A stretch of DNA of 64,000 nucleotides, taken from positions 44,058,221 to 44,122,220 of the forward strand of contig NC_134643.1 of the NCBI RefSeq assembly GCF_030463565.1. Reading direction: 5' to 3'. The notes below the pieces were generated by a model. It had not been told where the DNA came from and ran no database searches. It worked only from the letters and a program-made list of their open reading frames with translations. Source of the DNA: Pelecanus crispus. Its lineage: Eukaryota > Chordata > Aves > Pelecaniformes > Pelecanidae. Numbering within the stretch: position 1 is the first letter of the stretch; every line of letters starts with the position of its first letter. Position numbers and translations under genes: made by a program. Positions 55,501 to 62,200 of this stretch are shown one piece after another.

Positions 55501-58247
55501 GGACTGACTGAAGAAAGCATCAATGGTGTCCTTGAGCTGAGAGATTCATTTTTGAGCAACAAGAGACACTACTTCACTCTAGCCTGTCAGTGCAAATAGC
55601 TCATGAAGACTAAAGGAATGAGGTAGACAGGATGCCATACTGGCTTTCTTTGCAGGATATAAAAAAATGAGGTCCAGGTATCCTAAACCTGGCACAGAGC
55701 AGGACTTCCAGAAACGCCCATGCAGAAAGTTGTACTAGTTCTTTTTGCCCAGGGAGATCAATGTTCTGTTCTTAGATAGTCCAGATATCACTTAATTTTC
55801 CTTAATATGCTACAAACAGGACACTTGTTTTTGGAACTCTAGCTAATATTGCTCAGTGGTTTCTAGATTTAGTCCCTTGAAATGATTGTATGCACCTTGA
55901 GTGAAGTGAGAGAGAAAGTGAAGCAGACAGGTTATCATCAGAAAGCGAGCAGAGCTTGTAACTTGCTGGAACTGGGAGTGAAGCCTTTGGAACCACAGCA
56001 AGCTGCTTTTAAACTATAAATCAGGCTTCAAGTTGTTTGCTCTTCAGTCTAGCTGTGGCTTTTTTGGTGTTGGTCTCAAACTGAGCAAGTAGTCTTGCTC
56101 AGACTAAGATTACCACTTCATTTTTTTCAGAATGAGTTTTAAAAATTTAGCGTAACAACTTTAAGGCTTGATATTGTTATTATGTATTTTATTTTGTGCT
56201 GCAAAAAGTCCAATTCTGAAATGCAATATAGCCTGAAAGAAGAAAATGTTAAGTTACTATTGGTTTGCTGTAAGAACTTTCCCAAGTTAAGTTTTGCCTT
56301 TTATTTGGAGCAATTCAGCTGATATAGATATTTAAATAGGTGATTCCAAATATCATCTTATTAGGTATAGTCTAGCTAGAAAGCAGAAACAAGTTCCAGT
56401 AATAACAGAAGCTGACTTTTACTAGGAGCAGTTCTATAGCATTCAAACTAGAAATTAATTTGGCACATCAAAAGCATTGTGCTCTGAGCGCTGACGAAGA
56501 ATACTTCTGCATACATTCACCTATGAATTACCCAAAAGGATGTAATAAATGTATCTCCTTTTAACTGTTAGCCAGTTGTAACTACTACACTGTGATAAAC
56601 AGGGGTCAATTTAGAGGCCACAGTACTTCTTGGAATATATGTTCACACGTGTTGGCACTCAATATATTCTTGCAATTTCACATTTGGCAGTGAATCAACA
56701 CTTAATCTGTAATGGAGAAAGTCTACCTTCCCCTCAAGTTCCTGTTTGCTATGGCTGGTGCTAATGGAACTGTAGCGAGGGCAGCTGAAGCAACCTGCTG
56801 TTCCACCACCTCAAATTTTCATGTTTGTGCAAATATCACAATGAAAAAGTAGTGGCACTACATGAGAAGCACACATATACTATCAATGTTTCAGATCTTT
56901 ATTTCCTGAATGTCATAACTGCCTACTAAGATACGAATTGCTTTTACCCACTCTCCCCCATTTTTTCCAGTAGCTGCAATGAACTCCTAGCTGTATTCCA
57001 CAAAACCGCAAGGGCAGTTGGTAGGAGATTCACCTTGATCCAAGCAGAGATGGCTTACAAAAAGGACAGGAAAGGCTTGCTTAATGAACTTAGTACGTAA
57101 GCAGGAATTGGCACAAATCTCTGAGATAACAGGAGCTGATTCTGATGAGAACTGTGTGATCTTTGGAGGACTCAGACTGAGCACGGACAGCAGGTCATGA
57201 ATCGTGTCTGGTTCAGGAGACATTACTGAGGCTATGGCCGAGGCTAGCTAGCCTGTCTCGTGGGGCAGGAGGGGAACGATGAGCTTGTTCCTCGCCGAGC
57301 GGCACTGCTTAGCCTCTTGACCTGGGAACACCACTGTATGGATAGAGGCCAGAAGGGAAGCATAGCAGACGCGTGCATCAGCACGCTCAAAGTGCTGCTA
57401 AATAAGAGGACTATACAATTCCCATGTCATGCCCGGCCTGGCGTCGGTCAGCTTTTGAACGGTGCGCCTGTACAAAAGCTCCCTCCACCTTACCCAATGG
57501 TAGCCACTGGGATCCTCAAGATCACCGAGATCACTTTACTTATTAAGTGAAAGCTAGAAACTGTTTCCCTGGGAATAGTGCCAGAGTGTAATGGCTTCAC
57601 TCACTGACAACGGTGCCGTGACTCACGGCTGTCTTACTGGATTGCCTTTTTGATGTTAACGGTAGCGCCGGACGCCCCTGTGCTCCAAGCGCCGACAGGT
57701 AAGATGCTGCCGTACAGCCCGACGTGGCAGGACGGGCCAGGCGCCGTGGTTCCACGGGCAGCACCCCAAATACTGTGCCACCGGGAGCGAGAGGGACGCA
57801 GTCCGGGCCCACGCCCCTGGCCCGACCCGCCTGCAAGCCCCCCCCGGGCCGGGGCCGCGCAGCCCCGCACGCCCGGCGCTGGGGCACCGCGGGCCCAACT
57901 CGCTCCGGCCGGCGGGGCTGGCCCGACCCTCCGCAGAACCGGCCGGCGGGGCTGGCCCGACCCTCCGCAGAACCGGCCGGCGGGGCTGGCCCGACCCTCC
58001 GCAGAACCGGCCGGCGGGGCTGGCCCGACCCTCCGCAGAACCGGCCGGCCCCCCCCGGAGCTTCGCGCTGCGCCCGGGCCGGCGTGGTGCCTCGCAGCGG
58101 GGGAGGCAGAGCAACGCGTGAGGGGACCCCCGCCGCCCCCCCGCGCCCGCTCACCTTCTGGGCCGCCGCCGCCGCCGCCTCGGCGCGGCCCCGCCGCCCC
58201 GGCCGGCCGCTCGCCAGGTCCCGCAGCGCCAGGACCCTCACCTCCAT
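40398..58247 (-). CDS. E2F7: E2F7, atypical E2F transcription repressor (12 coding exons)
   Basis: The gene encodes a nuclear, DP-independent atypical E2F that binds E2F sites through two tandem winged-helix domains and represses G1/S, DNA-replication and repair genes (family knowledge). My model joins 58155-58247, 54606-54881, 52467-52635, 49798-50082, 48989-49147, 47789-47926, 46757-46951, 46048-46132, 44920-45439, 43769-44039, 41931-42355 and 40398-40574. Every junction is GT-AG, and the phases sum to 2,793 nt, giving 930 aa. Domains: N-terminal KEN box at 31-33, PVDLS at 50-54, DBD1 about 142-211 (RRRIYD at 183-188), DBD2 about 283-367 (RRLYD at 331-335), then a long low-complexity Ser/Pro-rich C-terminal half ending in a conserved basic tail. 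It differs from E2F8 in matching E2F7 throughout, including the C-terminus. The start is the ATG that is the first codon of exon 2, matching the human N-terminus. Exact exon borders are hand-made and untested by RNA. Confidence 0.96.
40575..41930 (-). other. E2F7 intron 12
   Basis: AT-rich unique sequence with poly-T/poly-A runs near 41290-41345 and 41621-41631. No repeat family or gene is recognised. Confidence 0.75.
41931..42355 (-). CDS. E2F7: E2F7 exon 12 (residues 731-872)
   Basis: The acceptor TTGGTTTAG|GATTAA continues the split Gly codon. The exon encodes a Ser/Pro/Val-rich region with [41 protein letters not shown] and [16 protein letters not shown], all with human counterparts. The donor is CAGCAG|GTAAGA, phase 0. 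Reading through this donor would add six residues and stop, so a retained intron would end the protein near residue 878. Confidence 0.94.
42356..43768 (-). other. E2F7 intron 11
   Basis: This intron contains the 170-bp tandem duplication at 42701-43026 and a small 23-bp imperfect tandem pair near 43639-43685 (GCCAAATA-AGACTTAT). Nothing else is recognised. Confidence 0.8.
42701..43026. repeat. Tandem duplication, 170-bp period, in E2F7 intron 11
   Basis: 42701-42856 and 42871-43026 match over 156 bp, with two differences that I can see: a CG/CA change in the ACGTATGCAT segment and G/A in GAAGCAG. The offset is exactly 170 bp. The near identity points to a recent event, a polymorphism or an assembly artefact. 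Confidence 0.95.
43769..44039 (-). CDS. E2F7: E2F7 exon 11 (residues 641-731)
   Basis: The acceptor TTTGCTTAG|AAGCCT and donor ACTGCTG|GTAAGG (phase 1) enclose 90 codons and a split Gly. The C-terminal part [18 protein letters not shown] aligns with human SKENESTKEPSLLQYLCVQ. It contains a second KEN tripeptide (residues 712-714, 43818-43826). The first two thirds are poorly conserved and acidic. Confidence 0.93.
44920..45439 (-). CDS. E2F7: E2F7 exon 10 (residues 467-640)
   Basis: The acceptor follows an 11-T tract (TTTAG|GAATAA). The exon runs through [33 protein letters not shown] and a terminal [10 protein letters not shown], aligning with human PVLSVDPEYCVNPL, SLFMLYGSLQE and GPLSLVMPK. 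The donor is CCCAAG|GTAAAG, phase 0. The sequence is mostly Ser/Pro-rich and fast evolving, with no recognisable folded domain. Confidence 0.94.
46048..46132 (-). CDS. E2F7: E2F7 exon 9 (residues 439-467)
   Basis: This small exon has acceptor TTTCTTTCAG|CCTGTA and donor GATACTAG|GTAGGT (phase 2). It encodes [16 protein letters not shown], matching the human SLAAVYRQKIED block. The 85-nt length joins exons 8 and 10 in frame. Confidence 0.93.
46757..46951 (-). CDS. E2F7: E2F7 exon 8 (residues 374-439)
   Basis: The acceptor TTCCTACAG|ATGAGC is the only nearby AG that fits the incoming phase. The exon encodes a weakly conserved linker and then [18 protein letters not shown] and [11 protein letters not shown], matching human QVCAKQKLARHGSFN and RKVNSEPSSP as recalled. 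The donor is AGGCAAG|GTAACT, phase 1. Confidence 0.92.
47789..47926 (-). CDS. E2F7: E2F7 exon 7 (residues 328-374, end of DBD2)
   Basis: The acceptor TTTTTTGTTAG|CAAAGG restores [21 protein letters not shown], the recognition helix of DBD2, then [20 protein letters not shown]. The donor is AGACTG|GTAACT, phase 1. The PGKT stretch after the domain differs from human SSS, as I recall it; the core of DBD2 is highly conserved. Confidence 0.95.
48989..49147 (-). CDS. E2F7: E2F7 exon 6 (residues 275-328, start of DBD2)
   Basis: The acceptor TAACACAG|CATCTG opens with [20 protein letters not shown], followed by [20 protein letters not shown], the first part of the second winged-helix domain. The donor is TTTAAAA|GTAAGC, phase 1; 159 nt is consistent with the neighbouring exon phases. 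Confidence 0.96.
49798..50082 (-). CDS. E2F7: E2F7 exon 5 (residues 180-275, recognition helix of DBD1)
   Basis: The acceptor TTTTAAAACAG|GAGTTG continues the split Gly codon into [15 protein letters not shown], the E2F recognition-helix signature, then [18 protein letters not shown]. The rest is the linker between the two DNA-binding domains, containing KFGERKK and LLDFSEPDC. The donor is CTTTG|GTAAGA, phase 1, and the length of 285 nt fits both phases exactly. Confidence 0.96.
50083..54605 (-). other. E2F7 introns 3 and 4 (flanking exon 4)
   Basis: Intron 3 is 52636-54605 and intron 4 is 50083-52466, separated by exon 4. Both are AT-rich and hold no ORF, tRNA or repeat family that I recognise. 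Confidence 0.75.
52467..52635 (-). CDS. E2F7: E2F7 exon 4 (residues 124-180, first half of DBD1)
   Basis: The acceptor TTTTTTAACAG|TATGAT and donor ATTCTCG|GTATGT (phase 1) enclose [19 protein letters not shown] and the following [20 protein letters not shown]. This is the first winged-helix segment of DBD1 and is almost invariant with the human protein. Residue 180 (Gly) is split across the intron. Confidence 0.97.
54606..54881 (-). CDS. E2F7: E2F7 exon 3 (residues 32-123)
   Basis: The acceptor TTTTTAATAG|GAAAAC opens with ENIFDRSRM and then [18 protein letters not shown], nearly identical to human E2F7. The exon holds the PVDLS motif (54813-54827) and the [18 protein letters not shown] block shared by atypical E2Fs. 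The donor is TTACAG|GTGAGA and both ends are phase 0 (92 codons). The internal Met at residue 40 could be mistaken for the start if exon 2 were missing. Confidence 0.97.
54882..58154 (-). other. E2F7 intron 2
   Basis: At its 5' end the intron is CpG island with the 34-bp minisatellite; the rest is AT-rich unique sequence. I see no transposon remnant. A 78-codon minus-strand ORF at 56987-57223 has no recognisable homology and no good splice context that I can defend. Confidence 0.8.
57905..58050. repeat. 34-bp GC-rich minisatellite in E2F7 intron 2
   Basis: Four identical 34-bp units start at 57905, 57939, 57973 and 58007, and a partial fifth unit ends at 58050. Each unit contains CCGGCCGGCGGGG and GACCCTCCGCAGAA. 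It lies about 100 bp inside intron 2 from the exon 2 donor. Because 34 is not a multiple of three, it shifts frame each unit and is not coding. Confidence 0.95.
58155..58247 (-). CDS. E2F7: E2F7 exon 2 (residues 1-31, start codon)
   Basis: This exon encodes [14 protein letters not shown] and continues through an Arg/Gly stretch and six alanines to AQK. The ATG begins at the first base of the exon, directly after a CAG acceptor, and has G at -3 and +4. MEV..L..LRDL and the terminal AQK align with human E2F7 as I recall it, while the middle is rewritten into GC-rich Arg/Ala codons. The donor is CAGAAG|GTGAGC, phase 0. The terminal Lys is the first residue of a KEN box completed by exon 3. Extreme GC content makes this exon likely to be missing from many bird assemblies. 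Confidence 0.88.
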
Positions 58248-58446
58248 CTGCAAAGCGAGAAGGCGCTTTTAGCCCGGCCCTTAAGAGGAGCCGCTCCCGC
58301 CCCGCGGGCAGCGCTCCCGTGCCCGGCGGGACGCGAAAGGAGCGCGGCAGCGCGGGGCCACGCTCCCGGGGAGGGGGGGAGGGAGGGGGGGCGGGGGGGG
58401 GGCGGCCCGGCCCCTGCGGCGGCGGCGGGAGGCTCCGCGCCCTCAC

Positions 58447-58530
58447 CTCGGCGGCGGCGGCGGCCGGGCGGGCGGGCAGGAGGGCGCGGGGCTCTGCCGC
58501 TCCCGCCAGCCGCCCTCAGGCATCGCTTTA
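58447..58530 (-). other. E2F7: E2F7 noncoding exon 1 (5' UTR)
   Basis: A strong donor (CCGAG|GTGAGG) lies at 58447/58446 on the minus strand, 199 nt upstream of the exon 2 acceptor (CTTTGCAG|ATGGAG). Human E2F7 also has a noncoding first exon with the start codon in exon 2. The 5' boundary is arbitrary, because the sequence does not show the transcription start; it should lie near the CCAAT boxes at 58.54-58.59 kb. The exon is extremely GC-rich and contains an upstream ATG at 58521-58523. Confidence 0.7.
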
Positions 58531-58538
58531 CAATCCGG

Positions 58539-58543
58539 CCAAT
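58539..58543 (+). promoter_or_regulatory. CCAAT box (NF-Y site), proximal
   Basis: GGCCAATCAG reads on the plus strand, so it is an inverted CCAAT relative to E2F7. It lies just upstream of exon 1. NF-Y acts in either orientation and paired CCAAT boxes are common in cell-cycle promoters. Confidence 0.65.
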
Positions 58544-58582
58544 CAGGCGCGGCCCGCCGGGGAGCCCCGGCCGAGCCGCCGG

Positions 58583-58587
58583 CCAAT
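58583..58587 (+). promoter_or_regulatory. CCAAT box (NF-Y site), distal
   Basis: A second GGCCAATCAG in the same orientation lies 44 bp from the first. The repeated ten-base context makes a functional NF-Y pair likely. Confidence 0.65.
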
Positions 58588-58759
58588 CAGCGGGCGGGCG
58601 GGCGGCGCGCGGCAGCGGGGCGCGGGACGGGGCTCCCGCCCGCGCGGGGCCGCTTCGCTCCTTTTTTCTTCGCGCGGTCGCCGGCGGCCCTGCCCCCCCC
58701 CCCCCCTCCCCCCGCCGCCGCCGCCGCCCGGCCGCCAGCGCGAGGCGGGCCGTTGGCCG

Positions 58760-58767
58760 GCGGGAAA
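58760..58767 (-). promoter_or_regulatory. Consensus E2F site TTTCCCGC
   Basis: This exact match to TTTSSCGC reads on the minus strand about 240 bp upstream of exon 1. E2F7 is known to be an E2F target in mammals, so feedback control is plausible. One-mismatch relatives occur at 58331-58338 (TTTCGCGT, in intron 1) and 58889-58896 (TTTCCCGT). Confidence 0.5.
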
Positions 58768-59200
58768 GGGGCGCCCGGGGGCGGGCGGCGGCGGCAGGTG
58801 GGGCTGGGGGGGGGGGGGTCGGCGGCGGGCTCCCCCTCCGCCTAGGCCGCTGTAGGGGCGGGTCTGTCGCTGAGGGGGCCGATTCCTGACGGGAAAGCGG
58901 CGGGGGGCACGGGGGCTCTTTCCCGGTGCCTTCTGGATCGGTGCTTAAATGCCTGAAGCGGGGTGGTAGGGGGGGAGGAATGGCTGAGGCGGCGTGAGGC
59001 GGGTGCAGCCGCAGTGGCTCGGCCGCCGCCTCACAGAAAAGGCCGCCGGGTTGGGCGGCCCCCGCGGGAGGGGAGCAGCGGCCGCAGGTCGCGGGTGGCC
59101 CCCCCCGGGCGGCTCCCCTCAGGGGGGCCGTGGCGGCAGCCTGCGGCCCAGCCCTGGGCATCCCGGGCAGCCTGCGATTCCTCACGGGCATCCCCCGAAA

Positions 59201-62200
59201 AAGGGGTCGGCTGCCGGGAAGGTGAAGCGAGCAGGGGCTTTGGGGAGCGGTCTGGACAGGAGAAACTTTCCACGGGCCCTGGGTCAGCCTGTGCTCTGTG
59301 GGTTTCCCTCCCTTGGGAGCTCACAGCACACCAAGATAAGGGAAGAACTGGGAAGAGAGCCTTGTCCGAAGTTAACACGCCAAATCCAGGCAGCCTGTGG
59401 AGCTGTGCAGCGATGAGTTTGCGGTCGGTCCTACGGAGACACAATGTTAGGAAAAAAAAAAAGATAGAAAAATTGTCAAAATAATAGCTTTCTGCGATGC
59501 AGAACTACTTCAGACTTGAAAGTGATTGCTCTAAGCTTGAGACCCGTTCTGGAGAAATTTCCTTCATGCAGTATAATTAATTTTGCTTTTTAAATTGAGT
59601 TTGTACTTAAGATAATTTTTTTTTTGTTATGCTAATGACAGACATGTGGCTGCATTATTCCTGTCTTGTTCTGTCGTAGGAGGATTTCCTTCTCAAATCG
59701 CTCATGAGTTAGTAATGAGTTGTCACAGAAGAAAAAACTCCAATATGCAGTTCTGATAATTCATAAAAATATTCATTTGTTAATTTTTGAGGAACAGAAG
59801 AACGCGTTTTTTTTCAGTAGGGATGTAGATAACAGATATGAAGTCTCTTGCATTAACTTTAATTTATTTGCCCTTAGCCTACCCTAATTTTTTCTTTTCA
59901 GCAAGTTCCAGTACGCTGCAGTTTGTTGAAGAGAATGAAATATAGACTCTCAGAGAACGTCTTTTTAATTAAAAATAAAAAAACCAAGCCCATTACTCTT
60001 TTAAGCCTTGGTCTTTCTACTGTCTAGAGGAAGATTAATTCCATAATTGCAAAGTATGCCTCAGTATGTATTTGGATCCATAGCAGTTATATATGGAAAG
60101 AGACATTTCTAATGAGTGAACAATTACTACTGCCCTCGCTCACAGGAACTCTGAAAACAGACTCATGAGAATCGTAAAAGATGCAGAGTCATGGAAAATC
60201 TAAACAAGAATCTCGCGTCGCAGACTGACGTGCCCAGGCATGACCTCTAGGCCGAAGTAAAGAAGCTGAGAATAGAGTTTAGCAACTGAGAACCTGCTTG
60301 TGTGCTGCACCCCCAGCGGTATGAAATTGCCATCTGGCCCCTTCAGCCATCTGTTTAAACAAAAATTACTTACAAAAATACATTCTCAGACCTTTGTCTT
60401 AGATCTATCACCGGCAATTGTGTATCTGTTGCCAATTAATAACATCTATGATAAGGCGTTACGTGCTGTGGAAGTTTAATAGGTCTAACTGCATTTGCAG
60501 CTCTGGTACAGACACTTTCTGGTTAAGAGCTGACCACAGGGTCAGGACCTTAATACGTGCATCACTTGCTGAAATACTATGGCATGTGCGTGCAGAAGGT
60601 CGTTTGATCATTACGATTGCTTCTGGCCTTAGAAATCCGCTCATTTATAAGCGATTAAGCAGAATATCTGTAGGTTGGCACGAGACCCAGGGGCCGTAAG
60701 TCCAGATACCTGTCAACATCAACTGCAGGCTGCGTAGGCAGTGCGGCACATCTAGTTGAGATGTTTCTGACTTGTAATACCATCATTTTGCTGCTTGCGG
60801 CCTTTAATCGACGCTCGGGGCTTGTGACTTTTCTTACTTTAGATTAGGGATGCCTCAATATAAATTGCGTTACTGCTAAAGCTCTCTACAAGTCATCAAG
60901 GGAGAGCTAATTGGAGTCAAGTTTGACATCTTCATTTAAATTTGCTGACGTTTTACATGCAAGTAAAGTACAAGTGTTCTTGGCAACTGAACTGCTTCCT
61001 TCAAGGAAGCTGGCTGAAATGATGTAATAGCTCCGTTCTGGAAAACCCATGGTCTGTTGAAGACGGGGCAAGTGCGTCAGATCTCTCACAGGCTGGAAGC
61101 CCAGCCTGTTTGCTAGGTGAAATTCAGCCCCAGAAGGGGTTGCGGAGCCCAGCATGTGGGCAAGTAGCAAAAAATAAAAAAAAATAAAAAAGGAGTCAGA
61201 GGGAGAGCGGGGTCACTCCTGCGTTTAAGGCGGGGGCTAGAGCCCTGGGTGCAGTAAGGGCTACGAGTGGTGTATGTAGACTGAGGTGGGAGAAGTGAGA
61301 CGTAGCAGCGGGTGGGCAGCTGTGGGAGCAGCAGTGGGTATGTGGGGACGCTGGGTGCTGTTTTAGTCTGAGGAAACGATGTGAGTTTAGGCTGGAGAAG
61401 CCCCTTTCATGGGAGGTATTGGCAGCGATTTGGTAATTACCCTTCTGTAATGTGGAAACAAGAGCGTTCAGAATTAACACGTTCATCTTAAGCTGTTACA
61501 CAATGTGAGGGACACGTATAACATAAAACATGCTGTATTTGTTAATCAATGCTAATCTTTTCCTGAAGATCAATACACAGTATTGTAATGCATTTAATAA
61601 GCTAATTCTTTGTTCTGTGGAATAAACATCCAACTCTCCTCTGATAATGAAATGCAAAGCTTAACTGGTTAGCGTGTTCTGAGTCAATCAGAACAGAACT
61701 ATGACGCTACATTTCCTTTCCCAGCTGTAGCAGCTGAAAGAAGCTTGCTGATTATCAGATAAGATTATTTATTGCAGCCATACACACATATATCATAATA
61801 TGCTCCAAGATGATTTTATATCTATCCCTATATGCACAGGTGATCTACTACAACTGGCAGTAAAGAGTTAACAAATAGACTGCTAAATTTAAGTACAAGT
61901 GCCTGTTCTTGAATGTTTTTGTTATATGACTTTGTTACAGGACCAAAACCACCTGTCTGATTATTTACGATTTTGTATGAATGATACATGGAATAATACA
62001 TTTTTTTTTCTATTTAATGTGAATATTATTAAGAATTAAACATTCCCATTAATTTCCTTCCATGTGTTTCCAGACTTGAAAATAACAGTATTTCATGCAA
62101 GGTAGAGGTGAAGGTGCCAATTCTTTGTGATAGAAAGCCAATACCTTTGGCAGAGGAGAAGGGTCCAAAAAAAATCGTATCAGTGTATCCAACAGTACTC

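Larger units (their letters stand above)
57640..59200 (-). promoter_or_regulatory. E2F7: CpG island and E2F7 promoter region
   Basis: A sharp switch to very GC- and CpG-rich sequence covers E2F7 exons 1-2, intron 1 and the upstream flank. It contains long C/G runs (58373-58402, 58691-58710, 58807-58818), CCG/CGG triplet runs, CCAAT boxes and E2F-like sites. No TATA box is evident, as expected for a cell-cycle CpG-island promoter. The large ORFs in both strands here are a by-product of low AT content. Confidence 0.9.

Noticed and set aside
56987..57223. A 78-codon ORF in E2F7 intron 2 as an alternative first exon
   Set aside because: No match to any E2F7 N-terminus that I know, and no convincing donor in frame with exon 3.
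57650..58855. A 401-codon plus-strand ORF across the E2F7 CpG island
   Set aside because: Stop codons are rare in such GC-rich DNA. The ORF runs antisense through E2F7 exons 1-2 and through the frame-shifting 34-bp repeat, and the product is low-complexity Pro/Arg/Gly/Ala.
57597..59191. Long minus-strand ORFs of 218, 270, 152 and 317 codons in the CpG island
   Set aside because: They extend over E2F7 noncoding exon 1, introns and the promoter. Only the 93 nt of exon 2 inside them match E2F7; the rest is composition-driven.
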